25,620 bases of DNA from an uncultured Brachyspira sp. (GCA_934725525.1 CAKVCG010000007.1:1-25620), one strand, 5' to 3'; counted from the first letter of the stretch, positions 1-8,572 are shown. Notes: generated by a model from the letters alone, not told the origin. Numbers and translations: made by a program.

Positions 1-743
1 GTAGCCTTTCTTATAAGTTTTTTTATAGTCGGAATATCTATTTCCTCTCCTTCAAAAAACTTATTCATAGCGTCATCATCATATTCTACTATCGCTTCCA
101 ATAATTCATTTCTGTATTTTTCGGCTTCTTCTTTTAATTCGGCTCTAATATCTTTTTCTTCCATTTTCATGCCGTCTTCCGAAGTCCAAATAATTTCTTT
201 CATTTTTACCAAATCTATAACGCCTTCAAAATGACTTTCCGAACCTATAGGAATAACAACAGGATGACTATTAGCTTTAAGCCTATTTCTCGTCTGTTCC
301 AAAACGGAATAAAAATTAGCACCAATTCTATCCATTTTATTTACAAAAATCGCTCTCGGAATTTTATAATTACTAGCTTGTCTCCAAACCGTTTCGCTTT
401 GAGGCTGAACTCCGCCAACCGAACAAAAAACTCCGACTGCGCTATCTAAAACTCTTAAAGACCTTTCAACTTCCGCCGTAAAGTCGACATGACCAGGAGT
501 ATCTATCAAATTAATACGATTGTTATTCCAAAAACATGTAGTTGCCGCCGATGTAATCGTAATTCCTCTTTCTCTTTCTTGTTCCATCCAATCCATCTCG
601 GCTGCGCCTTCATGAACTTCTCCAATTTTATGAGTTTTTCCCGTAAAATATAATATTCTTTCGCTTAAAGTGGTTTTTCCAGCGTCTATATGAGCCATAA
701 TACCTATATTACGCGTATTTTCTAAAGAAATCTGTCTCGCCAC
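1..743 (-). CDS. fusA: Elongation factor G, N-terminal part (truncated by window edge)
   Basis: This is the ribosomal translocase GTPase. The window holds the first 247 codons, almost all of the G domain. Visible motifs are the P-loop AHIDAGKTT (residues 17-25), the switch I stretch ERERGITIT (56-64), DTPGHVDF (81-88) and the specificity motif NKMD (135-138). The start is GTG at 741-743, followed by [11 protein letters not shown], with AGGAGA (751-756 on the complement) 7 nt upstream. No ATG fits the conserved N-terminus. It lies 17 nt after rpsG in the classic rpsL-rpsG-fusA order and is probably cotranscribed with them. The [12 protein letters not shown] sequence is that of a canonical translocating EF-G. 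The identification is certain; the C-terminal domains lie outside the window. Confidence 0.97.
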   Translation of the reverse strand, partial: MARQISLENTRNIGIMAHIDAGKTTLSERILYFTGKTHKIGEVHEGAAEMDWMEQERERGITITSAATTCFWNNNRINLIDTPGHVDFTAEVERSLRVLDSAVGVFCSVGGVQPQSETVWRQASNYKIPRAIFVNKMDRIGANFYSVLEQTRNRLKANSHPVVIPIGSESHFEGVIDLVKMKEIIWTSEDGMKMEEKDIRAELKEEAEKYRNELLEAIVEYDDDAMNKFFEGEEIDIPTIKKLIRKA

Positions 744-760
744 TTAATTTTCTCCTAAAA

Positions 761-1231
761 TTACCACCTAAAATGAGCGAAAGCCTTATTGCCTTCTGCC
801 ATTCTATGAACGGTTTCTTTTTGAGCAACCGCTGCGCCTTTACCTTCAATAGCGTCAACTATTTCGTTCGATAATCTTTCAATCATACTTTTTCCGCTTC
901 TCTTCCTTGACGCGTTTATTAACCATTTAAATGCCAATGAAATTTGTCTTTCGAGACGAACATCCACTGGAACTTGATAAGTAGAACCTCCGACTCTTCG
1001 CGATTTTACTTCGACTCGAGGCTTAATATTTCCTATAGCTTCGTTAAAAGCCGTAAGACCGTCTTTCCCCGTTTTATCTTTAACCAAATCCATCGCTTTA
1101 TAAAATATATTTTCAGCCTTGCTCTTTTTACCGTCATACATAAGTTTATTAATAAATTTACTTATCGTATCGCTTCCATAAATTGGGTCGGCTTCAATTT
1201 TTCTTATTTGCGCTCTTCTTCTTCTTGCCAT
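761..1231 (-). CDS. rpsG: 30S ribosomal protein S7
   Basis: S7 is a primary 16S rRNA-binding protein of the 30S head. The 156-residue length is standard. The N-terminus MARRRRAQIRKIEADPIYGS, the central VGGSTYQVPVDV (about 81-92) and the C-terminal HRMAEGNKAFAHFRW are diagnostic. The ATG is preceded on the complement by GGAG about 6 nt upstream. It lies 12 nt after rpsL and 17 nt before fusA, so one transcript is very likely. In enterobacteria S7 is the autogenous repressor of this operon; whether that holds here is not shown by the sequence. Confidence 0.98.
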   Translation of the reverse strand: MARRRRAQIRKIEADPIYGSDTISKFINKLMYDGKKSKAENIFYKAMDLVKDKTGKDGLTAFNEAIGNIKPRVEVKSRRVGGSTYQVPVDVRLERQISLAFKWLINASRKRSGKSMIERLSNEIVDAIEGKGAAVAQKETVHRMAEGNKAFAHFRW

Positions 1232-1243
1232 TATTTACTCCAT

Positions 1244-1618
1244 TTAAGCTTTAGGTTTTTTAGTTCCGTATTTACTTCTGGCTTTCATTCTCTTTTCAAC
1301 GCCCGTAGCTTCTCTACTTCCTCTAACTATATGATAACGACATCCCGGCAAATCCTTAACCCTTCCGCCTCTTATCAAAACGCGGTTATGTTCCTGTAAA
1401 GTATGGTCTATACCGGGAATATAAGCCGTCACTTCTATTCCATTCGTTATCCTCACACGCGCTATTTTACGCATTGCCGAATTAGGTTTTTTGGGAGTAG
1501 TCGTAGTCACCCGAGTGCATACGCCTTCTCTTTGAGGGCATTTCATTAGCGCGGGCGATTTAGTCTTATTCAATATTCGCTTACGACCTTTCCTTATTAA
1601 TTGATTAATTGTAGGCAT
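1244..1618 (-). CDS. rpsL: 30S ribosomal protein S12
   Basis: S12 is the decoding-site protein of the 30S subunit. I place the start at the ATG at 1616-1618 (MPTINQL), giving 124 residues, the usual length. A longer in-frame start at 1639 would add seven residues not found in the family. AGAGG (complement of 1630-1634) lies 11 nt before this ATG. Numbering matches E. coli exactly: Lys43 in the TPKKPNS loop, Lys88, Asp89 and Pro91 in GRVKDLPG. The usual streptomycin-resistance positions therefore carry wild-type residues. It is the first gene of the rpsL-rpsG-fusA transcript. Confidence 0.98.
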   Translation of the reverse strand: MPTINQLIRKGRKRILNKTKSPALMKCPQREGVCTRVTTTTPKKPNSAMRKIARVRITNGIEVTAYIPGIDHTLQEHNRVLIRGGRVKDLPGCRYHIVRGSREATGVEKRMKARSKYGTKKPKA

Positions 1619-1715
1619 ATAATATAAAACCTCTAACATTTTTATTTATATTAAATTAAAATTATAAATCAAAAATTAATCTATATCAACCCAAATATAA
1701 TGGGAACTTATATTA

Positions 1716-1771
1716 AATTGCTAATCCCTAAATACGAAACGATATATTAAATATCGAGCAATTAGTATTTA
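1716..1771 (-). promoter_or_regulatory. Possible structured region in the rpsL mRNA leader
   Basis: The 1619-1972 gap carries no gene. Inside the predicted leader are a small hairpin (CGATAT 1740-1745 with ATATCG 1751-1756) and two 7-bp inverted repeats: AATTGCT 1716-1722 with AGCAATT 1757-1763, and TAAATAC 1729-1735 with GTATTTA 1765-1771. The two outer pairings interlock, so they are either pseudoknot-like or mutually exclusive. Short AT-rich inverted repeats arise easily by chance in such DNA, so this is only a candidate for leader control. Confidence 0.25.
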
Positions 1772-1820
1772 CTTAAAAACTTATACTAAGCGCTTTAATC
1801 GTTTTAACGAAAGTGATAGA

Positions 1821-1848
1821 ATTATACAATATTTAAAAAAAATGTCAA
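1821..1848 (-). promoter_or_regulatory. Sigma-70-type promoter of the rpsL-rpsG-fusA operon
   Basis: On the complement a perfect TTGACA (1843-1848) is separated by 16 nt from a perfect TATAAT (1821-1826). Transcription would start near 1814, leaving a leader of about 195 nt before rpsL. A consensus promoter suits a highly expressed ribosomal operon. It is the only such match in this intergenic region. Confidence 0.75.
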
Positions 1849-1972
1849 GCGTTTATAAACATAAAAAACAATTTTTTACCATAAAAATCTAAAAATATAA
1901 TATATAATTGCGAGCCATTTTTTACTCAAATAGGCTATTTTTTTATTTGTATATAGTATATCATTACTTATA

Positions 1973-3331
1973 ATGAACATTTCAGGTTATAATTTATTTA
2001 CCCCGTTATTGGGAAATATTAAAAATTGGTATTCGCATATAGACAGAATAAAAAAAATCGGTTTCGAGTGGGTTTATATTAATCCTATAACTTATCCCGG
2101 TTTCAGCGGAAGTTTATATGCCACAAAAGATTATTACAAATATAATCCCGCATTCTTTACAAGTTCAGAAAAAAATATAGCTGAAAAAGAGATAAAATAT
2201 TTCACGCAATATTGCAAAAAAAATAATATAAAATTAATGATTGATTTGGTTATCAATCATTCTTCAAAAGATTGCAATTTAGTCGAGGAACATTTCGATT
2301 GGTATAAATTAAAAGACGGCGAGCTCGTTTCGCCCGGAGCTTGGGATAACGGCAAATGGATAGAATGGGGCGATTTGGCTTCTTTCAATAACGAAAAAAT
2401 AATCTTAAACAAAAATAACGAAGAGATAGAAAATCCTATATGGAATTATTGGAGAGAACTTATTAAACATAATTTAGAATTAGGATTTTCCGGTTTTAGA
2501 TGCGACGCCGCCTATAAAATCCCTAAAGAATTATGGAGCTATTTAATAAACAACGCTAAAAAATATAATAAGGATATTATATTTTTTGCGGAAAGTTTGG
2601 GTTGCTCTTTGGAAGACACGAAAGATTTAATAGAAGCGGGATTCGATTATGTGGCAAGCAGCGCAAAATGGTGGGATTATGAAAGTGAATGGTTTATAGA
2701 GCAATACGATTTGGCAAGAAAAAATTGCAAACAAATAGCGTTTCCGAGCAATCATGATACGGAAAGGTTGATAACGGAATATAACGGCAATATATGGAAA
2801 TTAAAACAAACTTTTTTATTCACGGCTATAGTCAGCGATATGTGGATGATAACTCTCGGAGACGAATACGGTTTTTATAAAAGATGCGATGTCGTTGGCG
2901 GAAAAGAAAAAGACTTTGAAAAAATAAGTTTCGATTTAAGCGATTATATAAAAGATATGACGGGTTATATTAAAAAAAACCATATACTATCAAACTGCGG
3001 TAAAATAGTTTCTTTGGATATTTTGGAAAATATTGAAAAAAAGAAAGAAAAAGAATTAAAAACCGAGAATAACGATAAGAATGAAAACAATCATATTGAA
3101 GAAAATAATAAAGAAGATATCGAAGAAATAAAAAATCCTCTCAAAAGATTTTATAAATATAGTTTGGATGAAAAAGAAAGAGTTTTTATAGTAGTTAATA
3201 CCGCGGACAAAAAAGAAAAACTTGATGTTAAAAAATTTAATATACAAGAAGATATTTCATTCGATAATATAGTAGAGATAAAAGAAACGATTGAAATAGC
3301 GCCTTACCAATTAAAGATTTTTAGAGTTTAG
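1973..3331 (+). CDS. GH13 alpha-amylase-family glycoside hydrolase/transglycosidase
   Basis: This enzyme acts on alpha-glucans through the GH13 (beta/alpha)8 barrel. All four family regions are present: DLVINHSS (91-98), GFRCDAA with nucleophile Asp178 (174-180), FFAESLG with acid/base Glu207 (204-210) and PSNHD with Asp262 (258-262). At 452 residues it has no signal peptide, so it is cytosolic and probably acts on glycogen or maltodextrins. Residues about 350-386 form a Lys/Glu/Asn-rich insert before the C-terminal beta domain. The ATG has no clear Shine-Dalgarno sequence, and no other in-frame start exists nearby because an upstream TAG lies at 1931. It is 40 nt upstream of a histidine kinase. 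Amylase versus maltosyl- or glucanotransferase cannot be decided by eye. Confidence 0.88.
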   Translation: MNISGYNLFTPLLGNIKNWYSHIDRIKKIGFEWVYINPITYPGFSGSLYATKDYYKYNPAFFTSSEKNIAEKEIKYFTQYCKKNNIKLMIDLVINHSSKDCNLVEEHFDWYKLKDGELVSPGAWDNGKWIEWGDLASFNNEKIILNKNNEEIENPIWNYWRELIKHNLELGFSGFRCDAAYKIPKELWSYLINNAKKYNKDIIFFAESLGCSLEDTKDLIEAGFDYVASSAKWWDYESEWFIEQYDLARKNCKQIAFPSNHDTERLITEYNGNIWKLKQTFLFTAIVSDMWMITLGDEYGFYKRCDVVGGKEKDFEKISFDLSDYIKDMTGYIKKNHILSNCGKIVSLDILENIEKKKEKELKTENNDKNENNHIEENNKEDIEEIKNPLKRFYKYSLDEKERVFIVVNTADKKEKLDVKKFNIQEDISFDNIVEIKETIEIAPYQLKIFRV

Positions 3332-3371
3332 GTGGTATTTTTATAAATGTAAAAATGAATAAGGAATTTAT

Positions 3372-5768
3372 ATGGAAAATATAAAGTCTATAGAAAGTTT
3401 TTTTACGGATTTGTCGAGAGGTTTACTCTTTGCAGAAAACACAAACGAAATAGACATTGTAGTCGATTTATTTTTAGAAAAAATATGTCAATATTATCAT
3501 TTTGACTGCGGGGAGGTTTATTTTCCTAAAGGGGAATATTTAATATTGAGAGGCGTTTACGGCATAGACAGGTATTATGTATGCAAAGTTGATTTTCCAG
3601 TCACTATGAATAATGTGCAAGAAATTTTATATAATAGAAAAGAATATATAGGAAAAAATATAAATATTGCGAATTTAGATGTATTTTCTAATTATAAAAC
3701 TTTATTAGCATTACCGATTCATACAAGTCAAAATCCTATAGGAGTCATAGTTTTCAGAAATAAAGAAGAAAAAAAAGAATTTTACAAAAGCATAAGAGAA
3801 GAACTTAAAAATTTTATAGGACATTTCGCCGTATATATAAATAATGTATTGCAAAATGTAACTTATAAAGAAAAAGATAAACAATTAAAATCGATTAGAG
3901 AATTATATTTAAAATTAAGCGATATTGATAAATTTGAAAACAATCTAAAAACATTGGCATCCGATATTGCAAATATATTCAGCGCAAGTAAAACTTTTAT
4001 AAGATTAAGACATACCGGTTATAATTTTGAAACAATATCCTCCTACGGTTTCGATGATAATTTTGATTACTCTATCTTTGAAAAAAAAGAATATGAAAAA
4101 AAATATTTGGATTCTGAAATTTATTATATAAATAATGTGGAAAAAAATGAGGATTGCGCAAATTTTAAAAATATTATAAATCGTTCGATTTTATTTAATC
4201 GAATATTTATAAGAAACGATTGCTTCGGGTATATTGTAGTTATAGATAAAATAAAGGACGCCGTAAACCCATTGGGAGATTTTGATAATGAAGATGTAAA
4301 TATGTTTAATCCTCTTTTAACAAATATATCGAGCAGAATATCGGAATATTACAATATAATAGAATTGAATAAGGCAAACGAAAAAAATACAAAAAATATG
4401 GCTCGTTTAAGCGCTTTATACGATATAAGTAATATATTGCTTGAACGTTCTAAAACGGAAGATATACTATTTATGCTTCTTACCATAGCGACTATAGGAG
4501 ATGTATTCGCTTTCAACAGAGCATTCGCATTTTTATATGATAAGGAATTTAATGTGTTTAGAGGAAAAATGTGCATCGCTCCAAAAGATGCAAACGATGC
4601 GGGAAATATTTGGAATAAAATGAAAGATATGGATAAATACGCCCTCAGAGAAAAATTAATGCTCTCTTTTAAAAAAAGCGATTTAGAAGAATCATGGGAT
4701 TTAAATCAAAAATTCTTAAATACGGTTATCCCAAATAATAATCAGTGTCAATTATTTTTCAATATATTCAATAATAAAGAAAGCGTAAATGTAAAATCTG
4801 TAAACGATAACTCATTGGTAGAACAGATAAGAAATTATACCGATATATTTGGGTATAATCCATTTGCAATCGTTCCAATAATGGACGCGAATAACTGCAT
4901 TGGGATGATAATAGTAGATAATATATATAATAATGTTCCTATACCGGATAACGATTTGGATTATTTAAAGATGTTCGGAAGACAAGCGGCTGTAGCTTTG
5001 GAATATTCTTCTATGTATAACGAAATAGAAAAAAGTCATAACGATTTAAAAGCCGCGGAAAAAAGTTTATTCGATATTAAAAGTTTGGCTATGATAGGCG
5101 AAATGAGTTCTTCTATGGCGCATAATTTAAGAAATTTTATAGTTCCAATATCTGGATTTGCAAACAGACTCGTAAAAGTAAGTTCGGACGAAAAAACGAG
5201 CGAGTATGCAAAAATTATAGCCGATGAAATTAATAAATTGGAAAATTACATTCAAAGAAATTTATCATTTGCAAAAAGTATCAACTTAGTCCCAGAAACT
5301 TTTAAAGTAGACGATATAATAAAATACATAAATATATTGACTAAAGAATATATAAAGAAAAGCGGCAAAAAAATCAAATTTTACGCTATTAACTCGACTA
5401 AAGAAGATAGCATAAGATGGGACTATAACAGAATGAACGATGTTATAATCAATTTAATAATTAACGCCATAGACTCTATAGAAGATGAAAACTATGCGAT
5501 AATAAGCGTTATATTCGCAGACAATCCATATAGAGAATCTATGATAGATATAATAGTTGAAAATACGAATTCTTATATAGAAAAAGATATAATAAATAAA
5601 TTATTCACTCCTTTTTTTACTACAAAAAGCCACGGGGTAGGAATAGGATTGGCCGTATCAAAAAGAATAGTCGAAGCGCATGGCGGAAGTATAATGGTTA
5701 AAAGCGTAAGCGGAAGTTTCAAAGCAACGGCATTTTTTATCACTATACCCGTAAAATTAAATAATTAA
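3372..5768 (+). CDS. Soluble sensor histidine kinase with multiple GAF domains
   Basis: This is a two-component sensor without membrane segments. About three GAF-like sensory blocks occupy roughly residues 20-155, 180-330 and 345-555. A short coiled linker leads to the H box with phospho-acceptor His584 (SSMAHNLRN), an N box around Asn694-Asn698 and the ATP-lid region FTPFFTTK with G2 box GVGIGLA (755-761). The G1 box is unusual: E730-N-T-N-S-Y-I stands where the common form is DxGxGI. The ATG follows AAGGA (3361-3365) by 6 nt. The gene is 40 nt from the GH13 gene and 33 nt before an all-helical protein, suggesting one operon. No response regulator lies nearby, so its partner is elsewhere. 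The ligand is unknown. Confidence 0.9.
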   Translation: MENIKSIESFFTDLSRGLLFAENTNEIDIVVDLFLEKICQYYHFDCGEVYFPKGEYLILRGVYGIDRYYVCKVDFPVTMNNVQEILYNRKEYIGKNINIANLDVFSNYKTLLALPIHTSQNPIGVIVFRNKEEKKEFYKSIREELKNFIGHFAVYINNVLQNVTYKEKDKQLKSIRELYLKLSDIDKFENNLKTLASDIANIFSASKTFIRLRHTGYNFETISSYGFDDNFDYSIFEKKEYEKKYLDSEIYYINNVEKNEDCANFKNIINRSILFNRIFIRNDCFGYIVVIDKIKDAVNPLGDFDNEDVNMFNPLLTNISSRISEYYNIIELNKANEKNTKNMARLSALYDISNILLERSKTEDILFMLLTIATIGDVFAFNRAFAFLYDKEFNVFRGKMCIAPKDANDAGNIWNKMKDMDKYALREKLMLSFKKSDLEESWDLNQKFLNTVIPNNNQCQLFFNIFNNKESVNVKSVNDNSLVEQIRNYTDIFGYNPFAIVPIMDANNCIGMIIVDNIYNNVPIPDNDLDYLKMFGRQAAVALEYSSMYNEIEKSHNDLKAAEKSLFDIKSLAMIGEMSSSMAHNLRNFIVPISGFANRLVKVSSDEKTSEYAKIIADEINKLENYIQRNLSFAKSINLVPETFKVDDIIKYINILTKEYIKKSGKKIKFYAINSTKEDSIRWDYNRMNDVIINLIINAIDSIEDENYAIISVIFADNPYRESMIDIIVENTNSYIEKDIINKLFTPFFTTKSHGVGIGLAVSKRIVEAHGGSIMVKSVSGSFKATAFFITIPVKLNN

Positions 5769-5801
5769 AACTTATTTTCCGATAAATTAATAGGAGTAAA
5801 T

Positions 5802-6608
5802 ATGGCTAAAATAAGCGAAGCGGCAAAAGCGGAATGTAACAGAATGCAAAATAAATATAAAGAATTGCTTTCTATCGTTGAAACCGATATGGATAAATTA
5901 GAAAAAGAATTAGCGACTATTGAAAATAATCTCGAATTAGCCAAAATGAAAATAGACTTGGCGGTTTTATATATAAAAGCTTCTTCTTTTATAGCTACAA
6001 TTTGCTACATATCTATAGAATATTTGGATATTAGAATAGAAAATCAATTAAACGACGGTAGAAGATATATTAATAAAGCCATAACTTTATTGGAAGAGGC
6101 TCTGGGAGATTATTCCGACGATTCATTATCATTAAACGAAGAAGTTCATGAGTATTTAAAAGATAAATTTACAGACGAATGGAGATATAAATTTATATGC
6201 TCTTTCGGTTATGTTATAGATTATTTCAAATTCTGCTACGGCGAAAATTCAAAATGGCTTCAGAATTTTATAGAGATAGAAGGAAGATTTGCGTTAATAG
6301 CGAAAAATATAATAGATTTCAAAAATTATATAAAAGAATTAACCCCCGAGATTGAAGGTTATATATATAGAGTAAAATTGATGGGACTTGTAAAATCATT
6401 AATATTGGCGTCCGCAGAGCAATACAGAACTAAATACGAACTACAAGACAGGCGTCCAGATGACATGAAAATAGCTCTTAACCTCACGGGAACTTTAAGA
6501 AGAATATATATATACTTAAATGAAACTGAAGAAGCCGAAGAACAGAAAAAGATTTACGACCTCTGGAAAAAGAAATTAGATTCCGATATGAAGGCGATGA
6601 AAAAGTAA
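5802..6608 (+). CDS. Hypothetical all-helical protein, N-terminal coiled coil
   Basis: I do not recognise a family. The 268-residue protein is predicted almost wholly helical. Residues about 5-55 show a heptad-like coiled coil (KLEKELATIENNLELAK), and the C-terminal end is highly charged and Lys-rich. There is no signal peptide or clear membrane span, so it is probably cytosolic. AGGAG (5792-5796) precedes the ATG by 5 nt. It follows the GAF histidine kinase by 33 nt, so it is likely cotranscribed and could be a partner of that kinase, but this is inference from position alone. Confidence 0.8.
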   Translation: MAKISEAAKAECNRMQNKYKELLSIVETDMDKLEKELATIENNLELAKMKIDLAVLYIKASSFIATICYISIEYLDIRIENQLNDGRRYINKAITLLEEALGDYSDDSLSLNEEVHEYLKDKFTDEWRYKFICSFGYVIDYFKFCYGENSKWLQNFIEIEGRFALIAKNIIDFKNYIKELTPEIEGYIYRVKLMGLVKSLILASAEQYRTKYELQDRRPDDMKIALNLTGTLRRIYIYLNETEEAEEQKKIYDLWKKKLDSDMKAMKK

Positions 6609-6639
6609 TTAGGATAATATTTTTCAAAATAAATTCGCT

Positions 6640-6667
6640 TTGACAAAAGCTTTCAATTAAGTATAAT
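6640..6667 (+). promoter_or_regulatory. Consensus promoter placing +1 at the DUF3810 start codon
   Basis: A perfect TTGACA (6640-6645) is separated by 16 nt from a perfect TATAAT (6662-6667). Only six bases, AATTAA, lie between the -10 box and the ATG at 6674. The expected transcription start falls on or next to the A of the ATG, and there is no Shine-Dalgarno sequence. The message is therefore predicted to be leaderless. Confidence 0.75.
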
Positions 6668-6673
6668 AATTAA

Positions 6674-7741
6674 ATGAAAAATAAATTAATATTTCTTATA
6701 TGCATAATTTTTATAGCTCTTATTTTAAAATTGTCGACTCTATCAAAAAGTTTAATAGAAAATTTTTACTCGAGAGCTTTATATAAAGGTTTGGCTGGAA
6801 ATTTAAATAAACTGTCGGGTAAATTCAGTTTTTCTTTAGGCGAAATTTTACTTGTTATATTTACACTTCTTTTAATACTATTTATAATTTTTACGATAAA
6901 AAATTTAATAACGGAAAAAGAAAGGCTAAAAACCTTATTTAATTTTCTATACGTTATAGTTTGCATAGCAATAATCTTATATATAATATTTATGTCTATT
7001 TGGGGATTAAATTATTACAGAGTCCCGCTTATAGACAATTATTCCGATTATGATAAGAAGCAGATTGGTAACGAAGATATTTATGCGCTTACGGAATATT
7101 TGATAAAAGATATTAATGATTTGAAAAATCAAATGAAATATCAAAATATAAATACGAATTATCAGGCTTTAAATAGAATGGTTGAAGCGGATTATAAAAA
7201 TATATTTGAAGAATTTGATTTTTTGAATATGCATTACATAAGAACAAAACCTATAAAATCCTCAAAACTTTTTTTATATTTGCAAATACTCGGAATTTAT
7301 AACCCCTTCACTTTTGAATCGAATGTTAATACTTTGATTCCGTATGTGTCTTTTCCTTTCACAATAGCTCATGAAATATCGCATCAAATAGGAATTTCCT
7401 ACGAGGACGAAGCAAATTTTTTAGCCTATTTAGTATGTTCAAAAAGCGCAGATTTATTTATAAGATATTCCGGCAATTTTGAAACCTTATTATATTTGCT
7501 CGGCGAGTTAAACCGAGATGAAAACTACGGCCATTTGATAAATAATTTGAACGAAGAGACTAAAGAAGAAATTATAGAATATAATAAATTTTGGAGTCGG
7601 TATTCTGGCAAGTTGTCGAAAGTGAGCGAAAAAGTTAATGACGCCTATTTGAAAGCGAATAGTCAAAAAGAAGGCGTTAGAAGTTATTCGAGAGTGGTTA
7701 GGCTTTTAGTATATTATTATAGAAGCAAAAATTCATTATAA
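6674..7741 (+). CDS. DUF3810-type membrane protein, putative zinc metallopeptidase
   Basis: The 355-residue protein has three N-terminal membrane segments (about 4-22, 54-77 and 88-113) and then a soluble domain. This contains the gluzincin motif HEISHQ (H233-H237), followed by YEDEANFLAYL, where Glu244 or Glu246 would be the third zinc ligand. This arrangement is that of the DUF3810 family. A membrane-anchored peptidase role follows from the motif; the substrate is unknown. It is not obviously part of the upstream operon, because a consensus promoter sits immediately before it. No ribosome binding site precedes the ATG. Its 3' end meets the convergent metallo-hydrolase gene. Confidence 0.85.
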   Translation: MKNKLIFLICIIFIALILKLSTLSKSLIENFYSRALYKGLAGNLNKLSGKFSFSLGEILLVIFTLLLILFIIFTIKNLITEKERLKTLFNFLYVIVCIAIILYIIFMSIWGLNYYRVPLIDNYSDYDKKQIGNEDIYALTEYLIKDINDLKNQMKYQNINTNYQALNRMVEADYKNIFEEFDFLNMHYIRTKPIKSSKLFLYLQILGIYNPFTFESNVNTLIPYVSFPFTIAHEISHQIGISYEDEANFLAYLVCSKSADLFIRYSGNFETLLYLLGELNRDENYGHLINNLNEETKEEIIEYNKFWSRYSGKLSKVSEKVNDAYLKANSQKEGVRSYSRVVRLLVYYYRSKNSL

Positions 7742-7778
7742 ATTTAATTTCCTTGATTAAAAATAAAAAATTAAATTT
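7740..7778. terminator. A/T-only inverted repeat between convergent genes
   Basis: AAATTTAATTT (7740-7750) and AAATTAAATTT (7768-7778) are perfect 11-bp inverted arms around a 17-nt loop. The repeat lies exactly where the DUF3810 gene and the opposing hydrolase gene end and overlaps the hydrolase stop codon. The position suits a bidirectional terminator, but the stem has no G-C pair and would be weak. Confidence 0.4.
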
Positions 7779-8529
7779 CTATCGTCAGTCCGTCATAAGC
7801 AGGAAACATATTTTTAGGCAATTCTTTTTCCAAATTCTTATGCAACACATCATGAGTCATATGCGTAAAATAGGATTTTTTAGCTCCAACTCTATCGGCA
7901 ATATTTACCGATTCTTGCAAAGACAAATGCGTATGATGAGGACGATATCTCAATCCATTTAAAACCAAAATCTCCGTTCCTTCTATTAATTTGAAACTCT
8001 CTTCGCTTACAAAACTCGCGTCCGTTATATAAGTGAAATTATTGAATCTGTATCCTAATATATTTAATACTCCATGTTTTATTGGAATAGGAATAACTTT
8101 TAAACCGTCAAATTGCATGGGATTATCTATATGATAAAATACGACTTGAGGAAGCCCTCCTCCCATTTGAATGGGGTTAAAAAAATAATCGTATTTATCC
8201 CTTAAAATATCCATAGTCTCTTTATTTCCGTAGCAGTCTATAGATTTATGCATAGCAAAATTTAAAGACCTTAAATCGACTATACCAGAAGTATGGTCGG
8301 CATGCTGATGAGTAAAAAATACGGCTTCGATTCCATTAACTTTTTCTTTAAGCATTTGCGCCCTAAAATCCAAAGAAGTGTCGACTATATAATTTTTATT
8401 ATTGTTTCTTATAAGAATTGAAGCTCTTAACCTTTTATCTCTTTTATCTTTACTTAAACAAACAGGACATTTACATCCTATCATTGGGATTCCGTCCGAA
8501 GTTCCAGTTCCTAAAAAAGTTATTTTCAT
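7771..8529 (-). CDS. Metallo-beta-lactamase-fold hydrolase, PhnP-like
   Basis: The N-terminal FLGTGTSDGIP and the metal motif THQHADH (H74, H76, D78, H79) identify a dinuclear metallo-hydrolase. Additional ligand candidates appear in YITDASF and in the HTHLSLQES and THMTHD segments. The early Cys cluster CKCPVC (C19, C21, C24) resembles the extra zinc site of PhnP-type cyclic phosphodiesterases. The 252-residue length fits that group. There is no signal peptide, so it is cytosolic. No phn genes are nearby, so I would not assign phosphonate metabolism; a cyclic phosphate ester substrate is the most that can be suggested. The ribosome binding site is weak. Confidence 0.85.
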   Translation of the reverse strand: MKITFLGTGTSDGIPMIGCKCPVCLSKDKRDKRLRASILIRNNNKNYIVDTSLDFRAQMLKEKVNGIEAVFFTHQHADHTSGIVDLRSLNFAMHKSIDCYGNKETMDILRDKYDYFFNPIQMGGGLPQVVFYHIDNPMQFDGLKVIPIPIKHGVLNILGYRFNNFTYITDASFVSEESFKLIEGTEILVLNGLRYRPHHTHLSLQESVNIADRVGAKKSYFTHMTHDVLHKNLEKELPKNMFPAYDGLTIEI

Positions 8530-8572
8530 TATTCATTAACGTCCATATTTAATTTTAATTCTTTAATCGTAA

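Noticed and set aside
944..1399. Long plus-strand open frame (151 codons) across rpsG and rpsL
   Set aside because: It is fully antisense to two certain ribosomal protein genes and its protein resembles nothing; it results from the codon bias of those genes.
1909..1945. AGCC...GGCT followed by a T run, resembling a terminator before the GH13 gene
   Set aside because: The stem is only 4 bp and no plus-strand gene lies upstream that would need it.
4081..4103. Two A8 runs within 23 bases of the kinase gene, as possible phase-variable slippage sites
   Set aside because: The frame is intact and A8 runs are common in coding DNA of this composition; there is no sign of variation from one sequence.
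7771..8529. Assignment of the metallo-hydrolase as phnP in phosphonate degradation
   Set aside because: No other phn genes are in the window and the fold is shared by many hydrolases, so only PhnP-like is justified.
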